In this document: one piece after another, positions 23,441-31,729 of the stretch
Numbering within the stretch: the first letter of the stretch is position 1
How the letters are laid out: each line of letters begins with the position of its first letter
From: Gracilaria domingensis
Lineage: Eukaryota > Rhodophyta > Florideophyceae > Gracilariales > Gracilariaceae
Assembly: GCA_022539475.1 (NCBI GenBank)
Contig: VCMS01000106.1
Span: 119,730 to 183,729, forward strand
Reading direction: 5' to 3'
DNA: 64,000 bases
Translations under genes and position numbers: made by a program
The notes under the pieces: generated by a model
What the model saw: the letters and a program-made list of their open reading frames with translations, nothing else
Databases searched by the model: none
Told to the model about the DNA's origin: nothing

Positions 23441-23640
23441 TTAAACGTTTTTAGCTAAAAATTTGTTGTTGTTATAGCGCTACCATTTTGTTCAAGCCAC
23501 TTGTTACAGCCTCTAGACGTTTTCGTGTTAAAGAATGCCTAAAGAAGAGGGCTGTGGGAGCGGCTCTAAATCCGTTTTTCGTCGCGTCGCCCAATTTTGA
23601 CAGATTTGATGTAGAACGGTTAAGGGCAGTCTACGCGTGG
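23441..23640 (+). pseudogene. Pogo/Tigger-like transposase, right fragment
   Basis: Immediately after the right LTR of D the pogo-like frame resumes: an AKNLLLL segment, then, after a small shift, LPFCSSHLLQPLDVFVLKN (about 23492-23548). This corresponds to the lPphsTHllQPLDvgvF signature of DDE_1 transposases. With the 16395-16848 fragment it shows that D landed inside this gene. Frameshifts and stops show the gene was already dead or has decayed since. Confidence 0.65.
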
Positions 23641-23692
23641 TTCGAGAAATTTACGGGGATTTACAATAGGCTAGAAAACTTAGCGAAAACTT

Positions 23693-23755
23693 GCAAAGCT
23701 TTCGCTATTCACTAGAATCTAGTGCAAAGCTTTCGCTATTTACTAGAATCTAGTG
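23693..23755. repeat. Short tandem duplication
   Basis: The unit GCAAAGCTTTCGCTATT plus CACTAGAATCTAGTG occurs twice in tandem with one base difference. CACTAGAATCTAGTG is itself nearly palindromic. Confidence 0.8.
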
Positions 23756-23991
23756 ATCCAGGCACTATAGCTCAAGCGTTACGCTGCACACGCGTAACGA
23801 CTGAGCCAAAAGATTTCAGATCTCGCCGAGACAGCGAGATCGTAGGCGTCACGCACAGAAGACAACTGCGGTCGAATTGAGATCTTGACGTTATACGTCA
23901 ATCCGTATGCGACGTTAATCGCTTGTGGTAGATACGAACCGTCGGCGCACAGCATTGCTCGTAAACATCTAGTAGCCTAGAAGGCTACGCT

Positions 23992-25286
23992 ATGACAAGG
24001 ATTCACAAACGAACTCGCAAACTCACCAATCGCCTCCTCGCAATATGTGGAGCACTCACAGCTCTCACAGCAACAACCAGGAGCCCTCCCACACGAGTGG
24101 AACGCGAAAGGCGGTGCTTTGCACAGGTTAATCAGAGGCTGAGCGATTCGGAGTTTCGCTCTTGCTACCGTCTTTGTCGCCATACATTTTTCCTGCTTTT
24201 GGCGCAATTGCGTCCGTTTCTCTCACAATATAATGAAGAGAAGTATGAAGCCAAAATACAAACGCACCTCAGTGGTTCGGCAATTGAGGCCGCAACAAAA
24301 CTAGGAATCTTTCTCAGATTCATGGCTGGCGCGAGCTACTGGGATCTTATGCTAACATATGGAATCGGAAGGTCAACATGTTATTCTATCTTTCGCGAAG
24401 TTTTGACTATTTGCGACTCGTACCTAATGTTTGAAGGTCTGCCTCCAAAAGAGGATATAGCGGCGTACAAACGAAGAGCAATAGATTTTGCTATCTCGCG
24501 ACGAAACTTGAACTTACTTCCTGGCTGTGTTGGTGCCTTGGATGGCACTTTAATTTTCTTTCAAAAGCCTTCGAAAGAGCTTAGCAACCAACAGTTTTAC
24601 ACGAGAAAGGGTGGTTTCGGGGTGCCTGTGCAGGCTCTGGTGGATGCTAAGTACCGTTGTATTGCTTCTTCGGCTGTCTGTGTTGGTTCTACCGTTGATG
24701 CTGTTGTGTTCGCTCATTCTAATATTGGTAGGTTTCTTCAAGAAGAAGGTCTACCAGCAGGTTTTTGGATAGCCGGTGATGAGGCCTATAGATGCACAAT
24801 GTTCATTGTGACGCCAATACCAAGGAGTATGGCTCATCGTTATCAAAATGGTTTTAATTTCTGTCTGTCATCGCATCGGGTGCATGTTGAGCAAGCGTTT
24901 GGACGCTTGAAAAACCGCTGGGGAATACTGTGGAGACCACTGAAGTTTGAACTGCAGACGTCTTTAATCATTGTTATACAGCAATGAGGCTGGAAAACTT
25001 GTGCATTAACTCTGGTGATGCTGCGCAAATGAATGCTTCAGCTGGTGTAGAATTCGAACATGAAGCTCTACAATGGCTTCATATCTGGCTGGCGTGGTGG
25101 GAGAACGGTTTTGATTACTCATTCGATCCGCCGAATGAGTTTGCGGGGTTTGAATCAAATGAAAGTACTCTCCTTAGTTCAACAACAACTTGTTCTATTT
25201 GTTTCGATGATAATTACTCGCTTACGCGTATACGGTTATGTATGATAACCGAGAAGTATCGATTTAAGCGACCAATGTTCAATTAG
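23992..25286 (+). pseudogene. PIF/Harbinger-type DDE transposase (one frameshift)
   Basis: The 331-codon frame from ATG 23992 carries the DDE_4 nuclease domain of Harbinger/HARBI1-like transposases. GCVGALDGTLIFF holds the first Asp (D184), WIAGDEAYRC the second (D263) and SSHRVHVEQAFGRLKNRWGIL the Glu (E300). A helix-rich N-terminal part includes the YGIGRSTCYSIF turn that normally binds DNA. The frame stops at 24985, but a one-base shift continues it as AMRLENLCIN, the usual end of this domain, and on to 25286. A single indel therefore breaks an otherwise intact gene. No terminal repeats were found, and the usual partner Myb-like ORF is not seen nearby. It ends about 200 bp before the IST1-like gene. 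Confidence 0.8.
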
Positions 25287-25493
25287 CAGAGGTCATGAGT
25301 ACAACTCTGGTCTCAAGAGCCGCGAGACCTACGTCTGAAAACAGAGAAGTAAAACAAATATCGCCTTCAGCATCCAATAGGAGAAAGCTACTTCTGCTCT
25401 GCGGATTTGTGGTGACTACCTTGTCGGAAAACGTTGCAGCGTTCCGGAGTCTTCCCCTCGGTATAGCGATTTTCATTCTGCGTGTTTGTCAAC

Positions 25494-26810
25494 ATGGGGG
25501 TTTTCCGCCGCAGAAAGTCACGCCAGGTTACCAACGAGCCTCTTCCGGAATGGGACGACAAACGCTGGCGTTCTCATCTTCGAGCTTGCGCTCTTGGTGT
25601 TGAACACCACTGCAACTTGTACGTTGAAGTGATCAACAACGAAAGAAGGGAAGCTGCCACATATTTCATAGACAACGATGAGGCGCGAGCAAGAAGTCAC
25701 GCGGAGTCCTCTTTTGAGAACAAATGCATCATTTCCGATCTTGGCGCATTAGCCCCGATTACGAACGCACTTCATCAAAGACCAGAGCCGCTGGCTGGTT
25801 ATAGTTCTATTGCGACAATCCCGGACCCTGCTCGTTCCGACATCATATCCATCATCTACTCTGCTGGCCGCTTGCAAATGTCATACTTTACAGACATGGT
25901 CGAGTTTCTTCGTGAACAGTTCGGATCCTACCATATTGAGCAAATTCAGCAAGGCATTGGTGATTTATTCCTGCATGTCAATCCAACCGTTCGTGACTCG
26001 CTCTCCACCATGACGCCATCTCGTGAGGTCGCAAATACTGAGATAGCCTCGGCAGTGAAGGAATGTTGTGGTGTTTCCGTAATTCCACTCCCCGTTCATC
26101 CCGTTACACAAAACTCAACCTCAGTTTCAAGCAGGGTCCCACCCCCACCATTTTCAGCTTCGGCGCAGAGCAATGTAGCCAACGTGCCACTGCCGCCGCC
26201 AATGCGAACGTCGAAAGATGCAATGCGCAAATCTCACACGACACCGTTATCTGGTCATTCTTCTGAAATTGGGCCAACGTCACCCGAGCTTCATAACCAA
26301 CAGGGTGTACCGCGACATGAGCATAATCTTAAGACCCCGTCTCCCCCGCGTCCAGAACGGAATAGAATGTTCGCCGCACGTACGGAAACGCCACAACAGA
26401 ATACCGAGCATACGCTTCAGAATCAGGAACAAATGGAAAAGCCGTTTACTTCTGCTGCTGACGATATCGGAATACCGACGGGACATTCTTGGTTCACGGA
26501 CCAGGTTGAAGCACCGAAGAACTCGGAACAGCGCGCAGTGTCGATATCGCAACCAAGGGAACTAGTTCAAATGAACAATACTCCTGCATCAGTGAAAAAG
26601 ACTCAGGATGTTTCGTCGCAGAAGTCTTGTTCTTTGCGCGAAGACAATTTGAAGCCAGATCGAAGCACACCGGATCACTTGAAGAATTTTCAGGATTCAG
26701 ATGAGATGCTGTTCAGGAGATATGAACAACTGAAGGAAGTTTGGGAACTCGTTGCAGTTTCACAAGCAAGTGATACACAGCCACGGCAAGTTCTGTGGAC
26801 TTCAACTTGA
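25494..26810 (+). CDS. IST1: IST1-like ESCRT-III regulator with C-terminal MIT-interacting motif
   Basis: 438 codons from ATG 25494 (GTG and GTC precede in frame, so this ATG is the best start). Residues ~15-195 have the IST1/DUF292 pattern: a basic N-terminus, long helices with RARSHAESSFENK, and then IPDPARSDIISIIYSAGRLQ....DMVEFLREQFG and the LSTMTPSREVANTEIASAVKE block that closes the domain. A long Pro/Ser-rich linker follows. Near residues 400-415, DSDEMLFRRYEQLKE fits the MIM1-type helix ((D/E)xxLxxRxxxLK) by which IST1 binds MIT domains of Vps4 and related proteins. The role would be in endosomal sorting and membrane scission, in cytosol and at endosomes. Family membership is strong by motif order; the function is inferred from the family. 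Confidence 0.75.
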   Translation: MGVFRRRKSRQVTNEPLPEWDDKRWRSHLRACALGVEHHCNLYVEVINNERREAATYFIDNDEARARSHAESSFENKCIISDLGALAPITNALHQRPEPLAGYSSIATIPDPARSDIISIIYSAGRLQMSYFTDMVEFLREQFGSYHIEQIQQGIGDLFLHVNPTVRDSLSTMTPSREVANTEIASAVKECCGVSVIPLPVHPVTQNSTSVSSRVPPPPFSASAQSNVANVPLPPPMRTSKDAMRKSHTTPLSGHSSEIGPTSPELHNQQGVPRHEHNLKTPSPPRPERNRMFAARTETPQQNTEHTLQNQEQMEKPFTSAADDIGIPTGHSWFTDQVEAPKNSEQRAVSISQPRELVQMNNTPASVKKTQDVSSQKSCSLREDNLKPDRSTPDHLKNFQDSDEMLFRRYEQLKEVWELVAVSQASDTQPRQVLWTST

Positions 26811-27206
26811 GATGGACATTTTGACGGACTTTCCAATAAATGCAATTGGTTATCATGTATTACTGATGCTTGACTTACGGAATACGTGGTTGATATGTTG
26901 ATATCACTTGCAATTGCGATAGCCAGGCACATGTACCATGCGGTAGGATAGAGTGATCAGCAGCTGACGATAGAAACGTGGAGCCTTATCGCTTGTGTGT
27001 GCCGGATAAGAATCTTTGTTCACTGCGTTCAACAGGGTGTGGTGCGACGGTACCGGAGATGGGCTATGGCGTTGCCTGCGGCGCCACACTCGTTCACTGA
27101 CCCTGCATTCCAAGCTCGCGTAGAGGCCATCGTATGTGGCTAGAAATGATAGACTGTGTGCTGGGCAGAAGAAAGCCATTCGTTGCTTCAAACCGTATCC
27201 AAGTGA
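26811..27206. other. Intergenic region between IST1-like and hydrolase genes
   Basis: Contains the 3' region of the IST1-like gene (TATTACTGATGCTTGAC and AATAAATGC nearby, the latter at 26836-26844 being AATAAA-like). It also contains the probable promoter or a first exon of the hydrolase. No convincing ORF. Confidence 0.4.
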
Positions 27207-28229
27207 CTGTCCTGGAAGATAAATACGGAAGTGCTGTGGTACTTCTTCCTTGCTGTTCTGGCAGTCTACGGAGTCCTGGCTGTGGTGCTCCTGATAATCT
27301 TACCAGCTAAAGTGGCAAAACCGCCGTGGCATCTGCCAAGCCCAGGAAAGGCGCTTCAGGACAAAACTATTCCGCCTTCGTGGTTCGGTGCAACTAATCC
27401 CAAACAGCTAAATCTTGCATTTCAAGATGTTGCGTTTCTCACTCTTGCAGGCCTCTCTCTTAGAGGATGGTTGATGCCATCAGCTCAAAGTCGTCGCAGC
27501 ACTCCGTCTACAGTTGCTGTCGCGTACGTCCATGGTGCTGGGCGCGACCGGCGCGCATTTTTGGGTCACGCCGTCTTCCTGACCGAAGCGGGATTTGATG
27601 TTTTGTTGTTTGACTGCTCTAATCATGGAGCAAGTGAAAGCTTTCCCATGTGGCCAAGAGGACCTTGGCCAGGTCGGGCAGTATCTCTCGGAAAGCGTGA
27701 ACATGTTGACGTCATATCAGCGGTTAGGTTCCTCAAGTCACGTGGAACCGAACGTGTTGCAGTCCTCGGGACTTCACAAGGAGCATCGTCAGCCATTATC
27801 GCCGCATCCAAGTGCTCTGAAATTGATGCATTGGTTTTGGAAAACCCATTTTCTTCACCGGAAGTTCTGGTTCGACATATAGTCACAACTATTCTGAAGA
27901 GAATTCCTTTGCCGTTTTTCGACGTTGCCCTAACGCCGTTGGCATTTCGACTCTCACTCCTCCAAACTGGTAATTTCCCAATTTCAGAACAGAAGAAGGC
28001 TATCGATTATGTCTTGAACGTAACTGTCCCCGTTCTGTTTATCCATGGCACTGCTGACCTATTAGTATATCACAAAGAGTCTGAGATATTATACAACGCA
28101 GCTGCAATGGAACACAAAGAAATATGGCTTGTTGATAATGCACCTCATACCCAATGCTTTAACACGAAACCAGACGATTTCCGGATCAAAGTAACAGACT
28201 TCTTGCGTGCTCATCTTTCAGGTTCTTGA
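27207..28229 (+). CDS. Membrane-anchored alpha/beta hydrolase (BEM46/ABHD13-like)
   Basis: An open frame after the TGA at 27204 encodes about 340 residues. Counting from the GTG at 27231, residues 3-25 form a hydrophobic signal anchor. Next come an HGAGRDRR oxyanion-type turn (101), the nucleophile elbow GTSQG (Ser 182), an acid in HGTADLLV (Asp 276) and the catalytic His in APHTQ (306). This is the complete serine hydrolase triad of the ABHD13/BEM46 type, expected on an endomembrane with a luminal or cytosolic catalytic domain and unknown ester or thioester substrate. No ATG occurs in frame before codon 82, yet the anchor lies upstream of it. The start is therefore probably on a short 5' exon, or uses a non-AUG codon. 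It ends TGA at 28227-28229. Confidence 0.8.
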   Translation: MSWKINTEVLWYFFLAVLAVYGVLAVVLLIILPAKVAKPPWHLPSPGKALQDKTIPPSWFGATNPKQLNLAFQDVAFLTLAGLSLRGWLMPSAQSRRSTPSTVAVAYVHGAGRDRRAFLGHAVFLTEAGFDVLLFDCSNHGASESFPMWPRGPWPGRAVSLGKREHVDVISAVRFLKSRGTERVAVLGTSQGASSAIIAASKCSEIDALVLENPFSSPEVLVRHIVTTILKRIPLPFFDVALTPLAFRLSLLQTGNFPISEQKKAIDYVLNVTVPVLFIHGTADLLVYHKESEILYNAAAMEHKEIWLVDNAPHTQCFNTKPDDFRIKVTDFLRAHLSGS

Positions 28230-28966
28230 CGGCATATACTAGGAGTACGATGGCCCTGAACCGGATAACGAACTGCCAAAGTAAGTACAAGCTTGATAAC
28301 AATGCCATCACAGGGGGCCACGTGCTGAAGCTGAGATATTGTGAAGCCAAAGTCTAGAAACGAAACTCTTTGCCGCAACCATGGAGAGCAACTCAACTTG
28401 TTCCGCTGACTGATCCAGTTCATGACAGCCTCACTGTCGAAATTCGTCGCGGATGTACTCGCGGGTGCCGCTTCTGTCTTTCGGGCATGATACAGCGGCC
28501 TGCTCGAGACGTAAATACAGATGATGTGATTAGGACAGTGAAGGAAGGCGTGAAAGCCACAGGATATGACGAGTTTTCATTGCTCTCATTGAGCTGTTCA
28601 GATTGGCTGAGCTTACCCAGCGTCGAGATTCAATTGAAGAACGAGCTTCGTGAGGATGGAGAGTCGATATCACTTTAACTTGGCTCGCAACGTGTTGATA
28701 GGTTTGATGAGCACATAGCCAATGTGCTTGATGGAAGCCGAAAATCTGGACTGACATTTGCGCCAGACGCCGGAACTCAACGAATGCGAGATGTCATCAA
28801 CAAAGGCTTGACCAACGAAGACTTGCTGAAAGGTGTTAAGCTCGCTTATGATTCAGGTTATCATAACGTGAAACTCTACTTCATGATCAATCTTCCATCT
28901 GAAACAGACGATGATGTTATGGGCATAGCAGACAGCAGCGCCAAAAGAACCAATCATGAAATCTAA
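28230..28966 (+). pseudogene. Radical SAM protein remnant (TIGR03960/YgiQ-like family), truncated
   Basis: VEIRRGCTRGCRFCLSGMI (about 28436-28492) carries the CxxxCxxC iron-sulphur motif. The ARDV...DEFSLLSLSCSD and RKSGLTFAPDAGTQRMRDVINKG blocks, then VKLYFMINLPSETDDDV, are the expected order in a bacterial/plastid family of B12-associated radical SAM proteins. Upstream, EYDGPEPDNELPK (28241-28280) belongs to the preceding linker but is followed by stops. A TAA at 28676-28678 interrupts the barrel, and the frame ends at 28966 before the C-terminal domains. The gene is thus dead: truncated at both ends with a nonsense codon. It probably came from a duplicated organelle- or bacteria-derived nuclear gene. 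Confidence 0.75.
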
Positions 28967-29047
28967 GCGACAAATGCCCACTCGTCCAGAGGGAACAATC
29001 ACCACTTCCAAAACGTGGTCTTCAGATATGCGAGCAAGAGACACACA

Positions 29048-29442
29048 TCAAAATATGAAATGAATAACTGCTTCGAACAGAAGTATGATGAGAAGTACAA
29101 GTGACCATAGTACGAGACAGAAGGAGCGAATGTTGTACGGCGAAAATGAAAGTCCTTCAGTTCCACGATCTGTTCTGACGACATGATCAGACGCTCTTTC
29201 CATGCCATGAGAAATTTCGTCGAGCATGACATTATGTGAATCAAATTCGTTGTACATCAGCCCAGCTATTCGTTTTACGGACTCCACGCCTGTAGCAAGT
29301 CCTTGGAGGTCTTTATCTTGTGTTACAAGAGCAAGCCGTTGTTGTTCCAGCACTTGCTCCGCAGAAAGCGCTGCTTCATTTAAACTGCCATAAGCGGATG
29401 CATTGGATGCAGGCTTTCGGTCACCAAGGAGTTCTTCGCGTG
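29048..29442 (-). CDS. Qc-like SNARE with C-terminal membrane anchor (5' end unresolved)
   Basis: About 130 codons are clear. A short N-terminal region precedes one SNARE heptad domain (LQGLATGVESVKRIAGLMY...MLDEISHGMERASDHV) and then a single C-terminal hydrophobic segment of about 22 residues, so a tail-anchored SNARE of BET1/Qc type in the secretory pathway. The central ionic layer, usually Gln, is His here (codon 29236-29234, in DSHNVML). No ATG is in frame close upstream. The minus strand shows a pyrimidine-rich CCGTCCTTCTCAG acceptor ending at 29443, so a 5' exon is likely. The gene is divergent from the uL18m-like ORF starting at 29804. Confidence 0.65.
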
Positions 29443-29803
29443 CTGAGAAGGACGGGGGCGCGGACCGGACGTGGACGACGCAGCGGCGGCGGACGGGCGG
29501 CTGTGCGTAGGCGGGAGAGACGGGCAGGTGAATTGTAGGTGTGTATCGGAAGGGGGGCGACGAAGGCTTGAACGCGAGCCATGACGGACAGCGGGACTGA
29601 GCGCGACTGAACACGACGAAGTGGGCTCGTGAAGGGCAGACGGACGGGAAGACCGAACGGAAGCGCACAAGATCAAATGCTCGCTCGGCAAAAGATGCAA
29701 AAATGAAAAGGTACTGACGGTACCCAAAGGTACACTGCTGCGCGCCGCGCGGCGCGACGGCGAGGCGGCGGCGGCGCGCGCGCGAGCGAGCGAGACGTGG
29801 AGC
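29443..29803. promoter_or_regulatory. GC-rich divergent promoter/5' region between SNARE and uL18m-like genes
   Basis: Very GC- and CpG-rich, with runs such as GCGCGCCGCGCGGCGCG near 29750-29765. It should include the start regions of both genes and possibly the first exon of the SNARE gene. An ATG on the minus strand at 29583-29581 opens a short Arg/Pro/Ala-rich frame that does not join the SNARE frame. Confidence 0.4.
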
Positions 29804-30139
29804 ATGGCGCGCGTGAGGGTGCGGCGGCCAGACGCCGACACGCTGCGACTGCTCCTGCGGCTGACCAGCCGGCACGTGCACGCGCAGCTGGTGGACAAGC
29901 ATGCCGGACGCATCGTCGTCGCCGCGCACACTACGGAGCCGGCGGTGCGCGACATGATTGAGGCGGCCGCGCCGCGCGGCAGCTACGTCACTACGTCTGT
30001 GCCAGCTGCCGGCGTGGTCGGCAGGGTGTTTACGCAGCGCGCCGTGCGCATGGGTATCTCGGACTCCGACGTGTACTGGCAGCGGTCTGGCTGATATCAC
30101 GGCAAGATCAAGGCGACCAAGCTAGGGCAGATCTCATAA
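29804..30139 (+). CDS. uL18 mitochondrial-type ribosomal protein with in-frame TGA
   Basis: ATG 29804 (GGAGCATGG context) opens a 96-codon frame: basic start, LRLLLRLTSRHVHAQLVDK, GRIVVAAHTTEP, then AAGVVGRVFTQRAVRMGISD. These match the uL18 fold, which binds 5S rRNA or the equivalent site of the large subunit. The frame meets TGA at 30092-30094 directly before YHGKIKA, the conserved C-terminal YHG(R/K)(V/I)KA motif, and then runs to TAA at 30137. The family normally continues through this point. So either the gene is broken by a nonsense change, the TGA is read through, or a short product is made. Its length even with readthrough is shorter than usual because the last helix is missing. A plant-like mitochondrial role is inferred. 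Confidence 0.6.
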
Positions 30140-30377
30140 AGCTTTGTGCAGTCTGGTCGGTGCTTCTGATAGCGTTTGGAAAGTTTGAAGTCATCGGAGG
30201 TGGCGACATCGGAAACATGTTCTACAGGTAAAGTTTCCGAGATTATTGCGTATTGGGGGTAGCAGGACGGGGTTATCTCAATTTCTAACTGTTCTGTGAT
30301 AGAAAACTGAGTATTATGAGCTCCGTTCTTACGCGTGCTTCCGTTATGGAGGTATGGCTTTATGTAAAGTAAGATTG
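30140..30377. other. Short convergent intergenic region
   Basis: Separates the 3' ends of the uL18m-like ORF (+) and the TVP38-like gene (-). No feature recognised. Confidence 0.5.
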
Positions 30378-31372
30378 TCAGTTTGTTAAAGTTTCATTTC
30401 CGTCTAGTCGAAGCCCGGCGTCTTCCAGCTCAACATCCTTAAAAGCCCTTCTTGTTAAACGAGTGATGAAGAACATCGCAGCGGCCATGGATAGAACACA
30501 CAAACCCTTCAATATCAACGGAAGTATGGAGGCGCCGCCAGTTATCACTCCAGCTCCGACGTCACTCGCAGCAGCTCCAACCAGGACAAGATTGAAAACG
30601 CTTGGTGCGATTCCTATCATCGTAGCGAAGACATACTCGATAAACGACACTCCCGTCACACTTAACAGGTAGTTGAGCATAAACCCAGGAAAAGGGCTTA
30701 GCCGCATGAGCAAAACAAACTTCCATCCCCCTTCCTGTCCACTTTCCAACAGAATACGTCGTAATCGTGGTTTAGACTCCAAGAAGCTTACCGCACGAAC
30801 CTTCAACCAAGTACGCCGAGGGCAAACGCAGCTGCCGCTGCAATTGTCTTCGAGATGAATAGGGCCAAAAAGGTATGTAAGGACGGTAGCACTGCTCCTG
30901 CTGCAAGCATTGGTCGCATGTTCGCCGGGAAACAACACAGAACAGTGAAGAAATTCACACAAGCAAGCAGGATCGCTGCCTTGGTTGCGCCTAGACTTGC
31001 GGCATGTGTTGCAATAGTTGCCATTAGCTGCTGTTGACGAGCCAGTCGTGCGAACGCATACGCACCGAATGCCAGAGCGATAAGCGTTATTATTCGGCTT
31101 CGGAAACGTGGCGGCGGTGTTCTTCTGTATTCCGATAGGGAAGAAGGGATTGGCTCGAATGCTGTTGAAGTCACGGGCGGATGTGGCTGTGATGTTGTCT
31201 CGTGCGATTCCGACATATTGTGAGTTGCTGTAGCCGTGCAGCACAGCAACGGCAGATTGCGTGGGCGCCGGCGTTTAACGGACCGAAACGCATGGGGTGC
31301 GGCAGTGGGAGAAAGCTGTACCTTTACCGCGGAGAGAGGCACAGATATCCGGAGGGAAACAATAAAGGCCAT
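30378..31372 (-). CDS. TVP38/TMEM64 (DedA-like) membrane protein with one frameshift
   Basis: Two overlapping minus-strand frames make one protein. The 5' frame (31372-30803) gives a Ser/Arg-rich, transit-peptide-like N-terminus (alternative start MSESH at 31216), one membrane segment (IITLIALAFGAYAFA) and the first half of the VTT domain (FFTVLCCFPANMRPMLAAGAVL). The 3' frame (from about 30815) continues with RLSPFPGFMLNYLLSVTGVSF, the diagnostic VTT/SNARE-assoc motif, further hydrophobic segments and a charged tail. The break lies in GGCGTACTTGG (about 30808-30818), where one missing base explains the shift. This is either a sequencing error, a pseudogene or an unusual short intron. The family are scramblase-like proteins of Golgi, ER or plastid membranes. 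Confidence 0.7.
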
Positions 31373-31729
31373 GGAGGAAGGCGATGTTGAGTGTGGGAAG
31401 TCAATAAAGCGGATGGTGGTAGAAGCGACCGGACGGATCGTGAGCTATGAATTTAATTCAGGGGATGAGGCGGCGTGCGCATTTGTACAGCCGAAGGAGA
31501 TTGTACGCCACGAACGGCGACCGAGACCACCCGTTACTCTGCTCGAAATATGTGGGTCTATCAGAGTTCCGATGTTACCCTTAAGGGCCAAGTCAAGAAA
31601 AGACGCCAAGCACGAACCACTATCTATTCTTCGTTCAAGAGGTTCTGACAAGCCGTCCTTCACCCGACCCCCATTCGTTTGGCAGACCAAGCGAAAAAGA
31701 AGCTCGTCGCTTTTCACCTGCTCAGACCA

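Noticed and set aside
23760-23870. Possible tRNA gene around TAGCTCAAGCG
   Set aside because: A box A-like word is present but no box B at tRNA distance, and the stems do not pair.
29460-29580. Minus-strand ATG near 29583 as the SNARE start
   Set aside because: Its frame does not join the SNARE frame without an implausibly short intron.
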